Shown here in pieces: positions 15,438 through 27,201 of a stretch of 64,000 bases of DNA; the first letter of the stretch is position 1; each line of letters opens with the position of its first letter. This DNA is from Nissolia schottii. Its lineage: Eukaryota; Streptophyta; Magnoliopsida; Fabales; Fabaceae. The stretch covers positions 81,955 through 145,954 of the forward strand of contig QANU01013744.1 of assembly GCA_003254905.1 (NCBI GenBank), read 5' to 3'. Made by a program: the position numbers and the translations under genes. Below the pieces are notes generated by a model that made no database searches, was not told the DNA's origin, and saw only the letters and a program-made list of their open reading frames with translations.

Positions 15438-16690
15438 CTAAGCTTGGCCCGGAGGTCTACCAGAATTTCCAGCTCTCCTGAACAAAATTTTCAAATAATT
15501 AATTTAAATATTTTAAGGAAAAATCTAATTGTTCATGTTATGGAAAATGAAATTGTTCTATAGGAGGAAATGCATATATATCATAAGAAACCCAATGTTT
15601 ACGAAATAGTTTCTTAGTTAGTCTTGCACTTCATGCATGCCTGTGTTGTTGTGTCTCGTGCTAAAAGCAATAAAGATCAAAATAAAGACAAACCAGGAAA
15701 AAAAAGGTTAAAAAGTTTCTTAATGCAGAGAGCCGAGTGACATGAATAACTTTAATGCTTGATATTAGTTTAAGATTTGGGAATAAAGTTGTTAGCCATA
15801 TACTTTATCTTTTTTGAATATCTTTGTGTTATGAGGGACTGTGCCCGCTAAAGAACTCAAATCAACAACTCAATGTAACAGTTAAAAGCATGGTAATCAA
15901 CCCTGTTAGTTAACTTTTCCTCCTTCTTTAACTTAAAATTGGTGCAAGTCCTGTTTCTGTAAGGGGCAGAGTACATTTCCAAATTATCTAATGCATTATA
16001 GTTTATTATATGGGAAAAAAGATGGATTAGACAAGTAAGATGGATCAGACAAATAATCTAAGGTTGGTAGTATATGTTACGACCCAATTAGAGATTAGGC
16101 CTACTAAGGGTAGTTAGTTAGTTTGAAAATAGGGAATTATGGCATTGTAAATTGTTAGAGAGAATTGAATAGTTAGAAAGTGTAAGATACTTATGGAATT
16201 TTGAGACTTAACTCGAATAAAGTCTCAAGAGTACAAAAATTAGATTTGAACATAATTCTATCAGTATATGCAACGTAGTATGACTTGTTACCAAACTTAA
16301 AAAGGTACATATTAAATTAACAATACAATAACACAAAACGTTTGATTAATTTCTTTATTATTGTGTGTTTGGTTAGAAAAGCAAGCTACCTAGAGATATA
16401 TACCTGTTATGAATTGGATCTGGTCCATTGGGAACTCTCCTTTTGCTCATGTAGTTGAAATCATCCAACTCTTCATGATTGATAGTCTTATGATCTCTAC
16501 CTATCACTTGTCCATGCTTGAGCCCTTCTTCTTCTGAAGACCATTGTGTAGTTGTTGGTAACTTCTTAGTTCCTCCAACACTACCTAATAAGCTTCCAAC
16601 AACCACAAGACAAACAAGCCCCACCACTAGGAGTGCTCTAAAGAAGAACCTTGGAAGAAAAGAGCAACTACTAATGCTACTAGTACCCAT
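15438..16690 (-). CDS. CLE25: CLE25-like signalling peptide precursor (two exons)
   Basis: Precursor of a secreted CLE peptide hormone. Exon 1 is 16690-16404 and exon 2 is 15477-15438, joined across a 926-nt GT-AG intron (donor CAG/GTATAT, acceptor TTCAG/GA). The product is 108 residues. Residues 15-40 form a hydrophobic signal-anchor after a short N-terminal stretch. A variable acidic/basic linker follows, then the CLE motif R84-RVPNGPDPIHN-95. The motif differs from that of Arabidopsis CLE25 (RKVPNGPDPIHN) at one position. Exon 2 encodes only the tail after the motif, RAGNSGRPPGQA; basic/proline tails of this kind are trimmed off in the family. CLE25 is known for phloem and drought-response signalling through CLAVATA1/BAM-type receptor kinases. 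The symbol is by motif similarity; a CLE26-type paralogue is the alternative. Both start and stop are clear. Confidence 0.9.
16075..16263. mobile_element. Small solo LTR inside the CLE intron, 189 bp
   Basis: Begins TGTTACGACCC and ends ATTCTATCA, giving TG...CA termini. It is flanked exactly by GTATA on both sides (16070-16074 and 16264-16268), a perfect 5-bp target duplication. AATAAA occurs inside near 16216. The size fits a TRIM/SMART-class LTR. It lies within the intron of the minus-strand CLE gene and leaves the splice sites untouched. Confidence 0.8.
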
Positions 16691-18235
16691 ATGCAGTTCT
16701 GTTTTTTTTTGTTTTCACTTATTATATATTTGAGTGTATATTTTTATGTCATAGGAGGAAAGATGCCTCACCGTGCTATGACATAGATGAAAACAAAACA
16801 TAAAAAGGCTATCATTGCATCATGATTGAACACTATTGAAGTGGAGAGAAGTTGGTGTATAAGAAGACAAAGAGAGGAAGAGAATAGAGGGAGAGAATTT
16901 AAGGGGGGGGGGAGAGGGGTGAGAGCCTAAGGCAAGAATTTTTTTCCTTTTCTTTTCTATTTCCCACTACGAAGGATTAAGGGGTGTGGTTGGTTTTCTT
17001 TATAGGTTGGAGGGATTCTCTCACACTTTATCGAACTATGAGAGAGTGCCAAATATAAAAAAATTCTTGTCCATATTCAATTTTAACACTTTATATTAAG
17101 ACACGTTCAAAAAGAAATGAATTTTATCAAATTTATTCAAGATACATGCACTTATTTTTGTGTGTGGTTAGTTTTATTGTGAATGTGTCTAAATTTGAAA
17201 GGTTAAATTTGTAATTTTTTGTATGAGGGAGAGGGAGAGAGAGAGAGAGAGAGAGAATGGGCTTATTTTAGCTGGTTTGGAGCGTGACATGGAGGCAACC
17301 TTCCACTTTGCTTTATACGGAGAAAGGTACCAATACGACACAATTCTTTTGCTTTGATGTGTGTATTTTCATGCAACTACAACAATGCCAAAAGACTCCT
17401 TATCCTGTCATTCTTTACGTACAAATGTTGTAAAAGGAAAATAATAGGTTGCCTTGCCTATAGTGTCATGTTGGAATGCTAATTAAGCATATATTAACAA
17501 AGATCCTCATTTGTTGTCAACCAATGGCTATCATCTTGTAAAATACTTACCATATTGGAGAAAGTAATTGATTCTAAAAGATGAAATTAATTAGAGGGGA
17601 AGAAAAAAGAAAGAGAAATTTAGAAGTTTTGGGATAGTCATATTTATAAAGATGTAAGGAATATTATAGTGAATCTTACAATAGATTCTACATATTTGTG
17701 AGTGTAATTATCCCAAAATTATTTTAAATAATTGTCACCATAACGTTACTTAAAAAAACCTACCTCTCAAAGTTGAAATTGGGACATCGGGTTCTCTCTG
17801 TCTCAACTTTTGAACTGAAGTTTGTTATCCCACATGTCCTAACCAAAAACAACTTCAAAAGAGTCGCTCAATGCATAAGACTATCAATTGACGGAGTTCG
17901 AGAATAATAGATATACACAACTTTAACTCCACAGTAAAAAAAATTGTTTTAAAGATTTGAATTTGATTATAGCATCTGATACAACAACATTACTATTGAG
18001 TCAAGGCCTGTACTCTAAACCAGAAAAGTTACCACCATATAAAACAAGTTTTGTGTGGAAAAGGATTAAATGAGTCTACTAAAATTTGTTTGACTAATAA
18101 AGTAAAGCTACACAAAAGTAAATTAAGAATAAAAACAGAACATGAAGCATAAGAAAAATAAGTTAAATCATATTCGAAACAAGTTAGATTTTGTGGGCTT
18201 TCAATATATTCTTGTTCATGGTTAGTTTTTAGGTA
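16691..18235. other. Upstream region of the CLE gene
   Basis: No further coding exon seen. Contains a homopurine tract (about 16855-16925, GA/G-rich with a run of ten G) some 170-230 bases upstream of the CLE start codon, and a (GA)n microsatellite at about 17228-17256. The promoter presumably lies here, but I could not assign a TATA box. Confidence 0.45.
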
Positions 18236-18396
18236 GAGTCCTGCTACACGTACACCAAAAAATATACACCATACATACACCCGATACTTATATCCATAAA
18301 GTTTATATTTTAATGCATGTAATGTTTGTGCACTCATGAGAATAAAGTTTGTGCATAATTAATGGTGTATGTATGAGTGTACATGTAGCATTTTTG
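18236..18396. mobile_element. MITE, 161 bp, with 9-bp target duplication
   Basis: The inverted ends pair CTGCTACACGTACACC on the left with the reverse complement of GTGTACATGTAGCA on the right. Flanks are TTTTAGGTA at 18227-18235 and 18397-18405, a perfect 9-bp duplication, which is the hallmark of Mutator-superfamily insertion. No coding capacity. Confidence 0.8.
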
Positions 18397-19554
18397 TTTT
18401 AGGTATGCCTCCATATTACTTTAATGTCATGGCTCCCTCATGCCTCCATCTTGATGACCTTGTTGGCTTTATATAAATTTATGTTACACTAACATAAATT
18501 TGATCTCCATTGCAATATATATACCAGTATGCGAGTATGGTATTGGTATCTAAGCATTTTATTAAATCTTCTAGTACACTGTTGGGGATTCTAATCTAGC
18601 CTACACACCCAACATAAGAAAATGCTCTGCTTTAATTCCTGTCTTTTGAACACATCTACATCAAATTATCCTGCCGTCTTTAATTCCATATATGCTCTAT
18701 ATTTTGCACCTAACAATGGCTGCCAGAAAAATAGCCCATACACATAATATGCTTTAATATATCTTATAAACCACTTCTAGTTGCGGCTGCAAATTATATA
18801 TGAGTAAACCTTTGTATTTGTCTCTAAAATTGTCACTGTTGATTAAGTTTGTCTTCGAGTAATGAAAATGATTATATTAGTCCATAAAGTAAAGTTATAA
18901 AAAATCAATTAAATTAATTTTTTGACATTGATTAAATTAGTCCCCTCTTAAGAATTAATTAATATGATCATTTATATAACTTTAGAACAAATAAATTAAA
19001 TGTGTACTCAATTATATGCCTTCTACTTTATTATTGTAACTCTATGGTCTCTTGGACCTAAAGGGTATCACCGTATGGAATCTAGTATGCTAAATTAAAT
19101 TAAATAGCCAAGACGAACATATTCAAAATGAACAATCGAACGCACACATCATAAACAGAAGCTGGTTCCTTTGAACGAGGCCTGTGATTGGGGGAATATA
19201 TATGTGTGTGTGTGTATCACATCACTTCTTAATACTCCTTAAGGTAAAGCAGAAGGCACATTTTGTCTTATCCATTCTCCTTGAATCTTACAATAATCAA
19301 TAAACACCAAAGCGAGTTTTTTTGTTGGAGAATCCAATGCTTTTTTTACTGCAATAGCTTCACCTTGAAGGTACATGGATAACTTTGTTATTTTAGAGCA
19401 GCGAGTGACCTGTGGAATTGATGCCTTGCCCTATGGCACATGTTTGAGATGTGGAATATCACAAATACATGTATATGTTGAGACTCTGAGTCACGTGACA
19501 GTGATTTTTACCAGAGGACATCTACAAAAGTTAATCAATTTGAGTTATTGATTA
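18397..19554. other. AT-rich intergenic stretch, no gene seen
   Basis: No coding exon recognised. A run at about 18800-18990 with phrases like TTAGTCC on one side and its complement on the other hints at another worn foldback element; I could not define its ends. A short TG microsatellite lies at 19202-19214. Confidence 0.4.
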
Positions 19555-19749
19555 AAATTACATTTTAGTCCTTGAAAGAATGTGGTCTTAATAAATTGGT
19601 TCCTCGTAGAAAATCACATACAATTTGTCCTTGAGAGGGAGTCGATATATTAAAAATCGAAACTTGCTTCAGGAACTAATTTACATATGATTCTTTTCAA
19701 AAGACTAATATGTTAAGACTCAATTATTTCATAGACTAGAATGTAATTT
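19555..19749. mobile_element. MITE, about 195 bp
   Basis: Left arm AAATTACATTTTAGTCC..., right arm reverse complement AAATTACATTCTAGTC..., with arms pairing over roughly 75 bp and several mismatches. I found no clear target duplication. Class unknown. Confidence 0.6.
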
Positions 19750-21479
19750 GACTTAAGTTATAAGGCTCAGGACATTAGAGCAAGTCCGGTGGAAGCAATT
19801 TACTGACACCGGTCCCGACATTGGACCAAATACAAGAGATGCTAGGACGTGGGTTGCGTCCCACTTTGTTGGGACCAATCCCTCTTTCACTTGCACCAGT
19901 AATATTTTGACACATGACTTTGTTTAAGTGTTTTAATGATTTTTTTTTAATGACTAATATGAGGTTATAGATGAGATTAAAGTTGACCTCTTCTACACTC
20001 TCAAGACCCTTTTATTTTTTATGAAGCATTAATTACATTAGACTAATTTATTAAGGTGTGATGCCAAAAGTGAGACCCGGCAAGGAATCCTCACCTGGAG
20101 ATGTTATTCGGCAAGCCGCCTTAAGCTGATTTGCTCATGGCAGAGAACATTTTGGATTTGTCCCATAACAGTATGGCGAAAATTTATATGGCATGTCTGT
20201 TAAGCATATACATTATATTAGAATTAACTTATAATTAGTAAATCATATCTAGAAGATGGGGGCATATAATATATGATAAATTCTCTTTTTAAAAGATTTA
20301 TTATGCACTAGCAGTAGGGCATATGCTAGGCCTACAGGCTATTTTATAAACTAGCACTTTCACAATTGAAATAGTTTTTTGAGACAACATTTAGATTCCC
20401 AGATTAGAAGAAATCATCATTTTGAATTTAAAACAATTGAGTCAAATCAATTTTTCAATTGACCAAATCATACATTTTTCCTAATGCCCTCCACGAATCT
20501 TTAAAGTGTATCTGTTAAAGATAGTAGAGCTAAAACCAAGGGCATTGTATGTATGTAGGTCTAAAGGATAACGCATATGTAATTTATTCTGTGCACTAAA
20601 TTTCTAGTGACATAAGGTTTTGTGCATAGCATATATATGTGTGTGTGTATATATATATATATAGCAGGGCTACATTTGTCTCGTCTTCTCTTCTTCGTAT
20701 ATATGGCTCTACCAATTATGTCTAACTGGATCAAATAGCTCCAGGTATGTACCAAACTAGCTTTTATGTAATTGATATGTATCATCATGTGTATACAATG
20801 CCATATTTGTTAACTAGAATGCTTTATGTAAGTCACACTTTTAACAGAACTTACAGTCCCGGAAAATATCTCATCTTACTGTTGTTGAAACACATAGTTA
20901 CTCGTGCAAGTACAACATAATTGGTATTTTTATCTAATGTTAGAAGGCACATGGAAAGGTATATTAATTAGGCTTCATACGTTATTTTGTAGAAAGGCAT
21001 GTAACATAGTCTCTGCGAGTGTATTACTCTAGTAGACGTAAAATCATTCATGAGACTGCGGTCTTCACATAACGGCCTAAGTTGTTAGGGTGGTATTATA
21101 TGATCAAGTGATCAAAAGTTGATTCATATTATAAGATTATTCTAAGCTATTATCTAACAACTTACACCTATTACAAGAATTAGACATCTCAACAATATAT
21201 TTAGAGAAAGAAAGAATTGCGTAATTAATTTTTCTCCTGCATATGTCTAAACAACATTATTTTAGAAAAAATACAAATGCAGAGGATATTTAGCATAGCT
21301 ATTAATTCTGTGTTATTAATATACCGAGAGAGAGATGGTGAGAAGGGTAGGGTGGGAGACTAAACGGGACAAGGGAAACACAATAGGTCTAGGCATAAGT
21401 GATGGTGGAAGAAACATAGAGGCTGTAACTTTGAATCTCCATCACAAATGTTAGGAAAATGGGGCTTCTTATCTTAAAG
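19750..21479. other. Intergenic stretch, no gene seen
   Basis: No coding exon recognised. Contains a compound TG/TA microsatellite at about 20632-20662. Confidence 0.45.
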
Positions 21480-23335
21480 AACAATTCCAGGGTGTTAGAA
21501 GATGGATTATTAAAGAGATATCTGAAACAAGAAAGGTTTGGTTGGAGTTATGTGAATTGCCCCTGCATGCATTGGTGAAACCTACAAAGGATCATTCAAA
21601 CTTGTTATTTGCAAAGTTTTGAGAGGATCCATGTGAAGGAGGTGCTCTATCAAAGAAGCTTGGAGGGGAAGGAAAACAAATAGTCTGATATGTATGAGAG
21701 GCTCTATAAAGGTGCAATTTGTGTTTTATATGGGGCTCATGTTGTCAGGATAAAAGGAACTGCTTTAGTTAAGGGGGAGAATCCATATGCCAATGCTATT
21801 CACGGGCGATTTCAATGAGGTTTTGGTCCTTGAAGAACGTAAAAGGGGCATGAAAGTAACGCCTGCTATTGGAGATTTCAAGAATTGACTTCATGATTTG
21901 AACCTAGTTGATTTTTCTCTAAGTGAGAAAATTTACATGGTCTTCTAGTAGCTAGGCTTGATAGATTCTTAATGGAGAATGCTTGGCTGAGGATTGTTTA
22001 CTATTATAATCTAAGAAGGTATGTTCGGGTCATAGGCCATTTCGATTTCTTGACGTTTGGTTTTCTCATCTAGCTAGGCTTCAAAAGTCTAATAGCAAAA
22101 ATTGGAAACTTTACCAGTTCCAGAACAATTAAGGCGCCTTTAGCAACCAATCTTGCGATGGAACAAATCAACTTTCTGGCATATTGATCATCACATTGAC
22201 GAAATTGAGACGATGATCCATTAGCGTGACATTCAAATGGAGGAAAGTGAGATTCGTGATGAACTGATTATGAGAAAATGTGAGCTTTGGCACCAAATTT
22301 CCATAGTAAAAAAAAGTATTCTAAGGACATGGATAAGAATTATAAATATTTCCATGTTGTTGCTACTGTCAAGTGCAGGAAGAAACAAATGGATATGGTG
22401 AAAATTCAAGGTCAGAAAATTTTATAAAAACTTGTACTCTTAAGAAGCATGTCATGTCATGATATGTTTTTTCCAAGATGATTGGTAAAAGAAGCGGTTT
22501 GGGCTTATGAGCCATCAAAAGCCCCATTCTCAACTTCATCACGCAATCATGGAATGTTATTGGGAAAAACTTGTCAGAAATGGTGATACAATTCTATAGA
22601 AAGGTGAGATTCCTGCTGAAGTAAATGAAACATGAGTGACTCTTTTCCCAAAGTTTGAAGGTGTTGTTGATATATATGATATGCGTCCCATCTTCGAAGA
22701 TTCTTGCTACAAGGTTGAAGAATGTGACGACAGGCTTAGTATGAGAGGAGCAAAGTGCTTTTATCGCTAGCATGCGAAGTTGTTCATTGGCTGAAATAGA
22801 GAAAGAAACAAGTTGTCTTGGTCAAACTTGACTTTTGGAAAGGTTTTGATTCTATGAAATTGGAGTCTAGAAAGGATCAAGTTTGGAGTGATTTGGAGGA
22901 AATGGATGTGAAGCTGCTTAACGACTGTGAGTATGTCCAACTTAGTAAATGGTGTTTCAACTCAGCCGTTTACCGTGGAAAAAGGGTTGAGGCAAGGAGA
23001 TTCAATCTCACCCTTTTTGTTTATGCTTGTTGAGGAGGTCCTTGATAAGTCAGTGGGGAAAGCAAAGGAAAAGTGCTTAATTGAAGGTATTGAGGTGGGT
23101 CTTACAAGGTTTTCACATCATGTTGGGTCTCAAAATCAATTATGGTAAGTCCTCCATAATCTCCCTAAATTGTCATGATGAAGAGGTGAGACAACATAAT
23201 GAATGCTTAGGATACGAGGTGGTGATGCTACCTGTTAAATATTTGGGGTTCTCGTCGGGGGCAAACCCGAATAGGGTGGTGACTTGACAGCCAATCATTG
23301 AAAAGATTGAAAATAACTTGTGTGGCTAAAAGGCC
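21480..23335 (+). pseudogene. LINE (L1-type) reverse transcriptase relic
   Basis: A plant non-LTR retrotransposon remnant with many frameshifts and stops. Endonuclease-end remnants read DRFLMENAW (about 21961-21987). RT remnants are VKLDFWKGFDSM (about 22821-22856), LVNGVSTQPF, then VEKGLRQGDSISPFLFMLV (about 22975-23032), then GLKINYGKSSIISLN (about 23120-23170) and LPVKYLGF (about 23230). The catalytic (Y/F)ADD block expected between SPFLF and GLKINY is missing: GIEVG runs almost straight into the GLKINY segment. Dead copy. The 3' end is uncertain because the next repeat begins near 23335-23400. Confidence 0.85.
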
Positions 23336-23399
23336 TGTTACTCCCCATTTTAGCGACGGTTGCCGGCACGCAAGGAATTCATTTTCTTTACTGAATTCT

Positions 23400-23835
23400 T
23401 TGAAACATTTTTTGTAAAAAACATGCACTTTAAGTTTAATTAAAAACAAATAGCACTTTACTTTTTCGAATAAACATAAACTCTTTTATATAAACATAAA
23501 TATACATGATAAAATACGTGAGTGGTCTAAGGATTGTGTTTGTATTCAATTAGAGCACTCTAAACATGACTTGATTACAAAATAAAAATAAGACTAACAA
23601 TTCCTACGGTTAGCTTCACCTCAAGGTGGATTGCTGGCTCTTGGATTTTGACGTCGCTACATTGACCATAAACTTCATGTTTTGCTACACTACTTCGTAA
23701 CCTGTAACTGAAAGGGGAGGTTAAGGGATGAGAACTCTAGAAAGAGTCTCAGCGAATGGCCGTCCGCACGGCGACATAAGACACTTTGAAAACATAACAT
23801 GCAAATGTAATATAGGACAAACATAACATACGTTT
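23400..23835. repeat. LTR-like dispersed repeat, copy A
   Basis: Closely matches 29450-29890 in the same orientation. Shared blocks include TTTAATTAAAAACAAATA, ACATGACTTGATTACAAAAT, CTTCACCTCAAGGTG, TTTTGACGTCG, a GGGGAGGTT...GAGAACTCTAGA segment and GAATG(G/A)CCGTC(C/T)GCACGG. Copy B starts TGTAACGACCC, so I infer a retrotransposon LTR. It abuts or interrupts the LINE relic on the left and the Pack-MULE-like arm on the right. Confidence 0.65.
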
Positions 23836-25120
23836 TTAGCCTCTGCTGTCAATTGAGGTTGGATAGCGCTGACATGGCCGTTAAGTTTGCCATGTGGTGT
23901 GACACCTGGCATGCCACGTGACATGATCCATATTTTCAATTAAAAAATAAAAAAACTCGGAACTCAACCCAAACCCAAAAATTTTAAAAATAAATAAAGA
24001 AAAAGACCTGAAACCCCAACCCCATGGCCCCATATTCTTCTTCCTCCCCATATTCATCTTCTTCCTCCTCACTCCCCAAACCTTATTCAACTCAATCCTC
24101 ACAAGATTCTCACCCAACCTACCATGGCTCACTGCCTTGTCAAACCTTACCATTAAACTCACAAGCAAACTTGTTTCGATTTTTTCATTAGCCTTTCCAG
24201 ATTCCTTATAATCCGTTGATAGCATCCGAGGCTCTAAGTTAGGTTTTCCTTTAGCTTCGGGCTTTGGCTTCACTGTGCTCTTGCTATTACTTTTCTTCTT
24301 GAGAATACCAGATAAAGATTTCTCCTTATTGGATTCTTCTCTCTTTCCCCAAACCTTCTTCAACAACTCAAATGACTTATGCTCATGTGGATTCAAGAAG
24401 CTAGGCCTCTCACCGTTCTTCCCTCTGCCTGCATTGTTCTTGAACTTCTTCTTCAGCCTTCGCATCTTTTGTTTCAGCTGGTTGCAGGAGGCTTCAAAGC
24501 CCTGTGATTTCGCCTTTGGGGTTTGGTCCTTGGGCTTGGAAGTGGATGCTAGGGGTTTGATTTTGGGAGGGGGCCGATTGGTTTCAGAGTCGGATTCAGT
24601 GGCGGAATCGGATTCGGAGGATGATGGTTTGGGGTGGGAATTTGTGGGTTGGGGTTGAGGATTTTTAGAAGCAGCTTGAACAGATTACGAAGGTTGATCT
24701 TCTTCTTCGTCATCTTCATCTCCTTGTTTGTCAGATGACGTTTCTTCTTCGTCGTTTTCTTCTCCTTCATGGTGGTTTTGTTGTTGGGATGAGGGTTCTT
24801 GCTCATCGTCAAAATGGGAATCAAGAGGTGATGGGCGGTTTTGCTTGGGCGCTATGGTGAATTAGGATTATGGGGTCGTAGGGTTGAAGAAGGTCTGGGG
24901 AGTGAGGAGGAAGAAGATGAATATGGGGAGGAAGAAGAATTTGGGGCTGTGGGGGTGGGGTTTCAGGTTTTTTTTTTTCTTTTTCTTTTTCTTGATTTTA
25001 ATTTTGGGTTGGGCTTTTGGGGTTTTGTTTATTTTTTAATTGAAAATATGAGTTATGCCACATGCCAAGGTTAACGGTCTCGTCAATGTTGTGCAATCCC
25101 AAATTATGACAGGGAATAAA
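23836..25120. mobile_element. Pack-MULE-like element carrying a GeBP gene fragment
   Basis: Inverted arms about 250 bp long flank a gene fragment. The left arm (about 23836-24100) contains CCGTTAAG, CATATTTTCAATTAAAAAAT, CTGAAACCCC and CCCCATATTCATCTTCTTCC; the right arm (about 24880-25120) contains the same in reverse complement. The outer end of the left arm has been cut into by the neighbouring LTR-like repeat, so I could not find a target duplication. Capture of host gene exons between MULE-type inverted repeats is the Pack-MULE pattern. An alternative is a GeBP retro- or DNA-duplicate that made a foldback by local inversion. Confidence 0.6.
24070..24830 (-). pseudogene. GeBP/STOREKEEPER-family gene fragment
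   Basis: The minus-strand reading gives an acidic N-terminal region (DDEQEPSS, GEENDEEETSSDKQGDEDDE), one in-frame stop, a serine/acidic stretch ([16 protein letters not shown]) and a lysine/proline linker. Then comes the second half of the GeBP DNA-binding domain: [20 protein letters not shown] and [14 protein letters not shown]. The tryptophan-containing first half, normally between the linker and the RRLKKK block, is absent: the linker joins directly to [11 protein letters not shown]. The C-terminal leucine-rich region is partly present ([21 protein letters not shown]). I read it as a captured, internally deleted copy of a GLABROUS1-enhancer-binding-like transcription factor, not a working gene. 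Confidence 0.7.
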
Positions 25121-26597
25121 AACGAACAAAAAAAAATTTATTTTGTTAAATCATTTTTGGGACCTAACAGAACAAATAAAAATGATTTAATAAGTAAAAC
25201 ATATATTATTGAATCAAATCAAGAGACTGGTTCCTCGTCAAGGATTGATTTTCTTAACAACTCAATAATAATTCTTCACCCTAACCTAAGGAGAATACTT
25301 CTATTTATAATAGTTTTTATTCTTAATTTTACTCCTAAGATAATAACTAGATAAATGCTAACAATTAAAGATAAACTAATAAAAATAAAATAGATAAACT
25401 AACTAGTTATTTTCTTATTCTTCCTAGTATAAACTTTCCATGATGTTGAGGGCTGTTTATCTTTTATCCTAACAATACTCCATTAAATCCTAACGAAAAA
25501 TTTTCTAAGTACCAAACACAAACTTTTTTATATTATAGGGATTAAAAACGTGTTTAAGCCCCACCTCTCTCTCTCCATCTCTCTCTCTCGTTTGCTACTC
25601 TCCACAACTAGCAATGTCCACATTTTCATTTTGGCTGAAAAATCACTCATCTCTTTAAGAATTAATTTGTAATTTCATTAACTTTTCATTAATTATTCCT
25701 ATAACTCTTTCCCTCAACTATTAAACTCAAAAATAAATGCATTAAATACACATAATTTTTAGTCCTTAATTATTTCATTTTGTGCTGTCACGAATGAGAT
25801 AATTTTATTCACAGAACATTACGTTAGTTGAGATAAATTAAATGAATAAAATAACCATTAAAATTACATTACCTTAGTTTAGGCATTTATAGAGTAACAA
25901 TTGAATGAACGTTTTAAAAAAATTGGGAGAAAACATTTTCTTATTTAATATTTATTATGAACTTTATTTTATTATTTAATATTTTCATGAAATTAATTTT
26001 AGTTGAATGCGAAAATTAAAATGTTAAAGCACTTATGATATGAAAATATGAGAGAATGAGAGATTAAAAAATCAAAAGCATTTTTGTCATTTTAAAGTAA
26101 ATAAACGTCACAAATATTTATTTATTTTTTTAAAATGTCAACAAAGTTTATGGGGTCGCAAAACAAAGTTACAAATAAAGAGGGATAGAGTATAATTTAA
26201 ATGGATCTCATGGGAGTCAGTGTAATTTACCCTTAATTAAATGGTGGTAATGGTAATACAGCCTAATATCGCATTAGTGAAATAAATAAAGGCAACAGAT
26301 TTTCCCCCAGCACGAGTCTTTTCTTCTTTTATGGATTCGAGCACTACAACTTTGCCAAATGCTCCCCTATAGTTAGAATGTGGTAAATAATTTTGTTCTA
26401 AGACTCGAATAAGTGTGGCATGTGTTGTACACACACAGGAACTCCAATGAATGATTTTGAGAGTAAAAGCATGCACTTAGGTCCTTAATCACGCTCCTTG
26501 GCCCCTCAATAAAATATGCTTACGGTACTAATTAAAGTGGCACTTGAAAAACATCATTCTCTTACAAGCTTCTTTGATATTTATCCATGTTTAGGTA
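25121..26597. other. AT-rich intergenic stretch, no gene seen
   Basis: No coding exon recognised. The end at about 26160-26232 (TAGAGTATAATTTAAAT... GTGTAATTTACCC) resembles the terminus of the foldback element at 5.9 kb, so a related element fragment may lie here. A CT-rich tract is at 25563-25591. Confidence 0.4.
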
Positions 26598-26773
26598 AAA
26601 AGAAATACTTCTATATTCATGGAGCACATTTAATATATGTTCTATGAACACTATCAACCATTAATTTTAATTTAAAGTATTTAAAAAATATATAAAATAA
26701 TTAAAATTAATAGTTAATAATACTCATAGAACACATATTAATTGTGCTCTATGAACACACACAAGTATTTCTC
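26598..26773. mobile_element. MITE, 176 bp
   Basis: Arms of about 75 bp pair as inverted repeats (AGAAATACTT..., ATGTTCTATGA..., TATTAATTTTAATT). Flanked by TTAGGTA at 26591-26597 and 26774-26780. Seen directly; the superfamily is not assigned. Confidence 0.7.
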
Positions 26774-27201
26774 TTAGGTATACATTTATTTAAGCACCAT
26801 ACGTGTCTTTGATATAAAGGAGCTTGTCTTAAATATAATGTTGCTAAGAATGAGGAGAAAATCAATGCATAACTAGCTTTCTACCTGTGACTTGCATGGT
26901 TAAATTATTTATTTAAGTTGTAAATTTTTGTTATTGTAAATATATTATATATTCTTATTGTGTTTTTTTAATTTTGTGTTAATATGTTTTTTTTATTTTG
27001 ATAAAGAAATGTGTTATAATTTTAAATTATTTAATTACATTAAAAGTTATTGAGTGATTGTAATAAGTGTGAGTAAATCAATTATGTGGATTTGAGATTT
27101 TATATTTATATGAATTGTATAATATTCGTGTACATCAACATTTTCTAAAAAATGAATTGATGAAATATTTGTGTGTGTATATATATTATTTATAATTATA
27201 T

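Noticed and set aside
24275..24658. Plus-strand 127-residue frame
   Set aside because: Shadow of the minus-strand GeBP-like fragment, which has the recognisable motifs.
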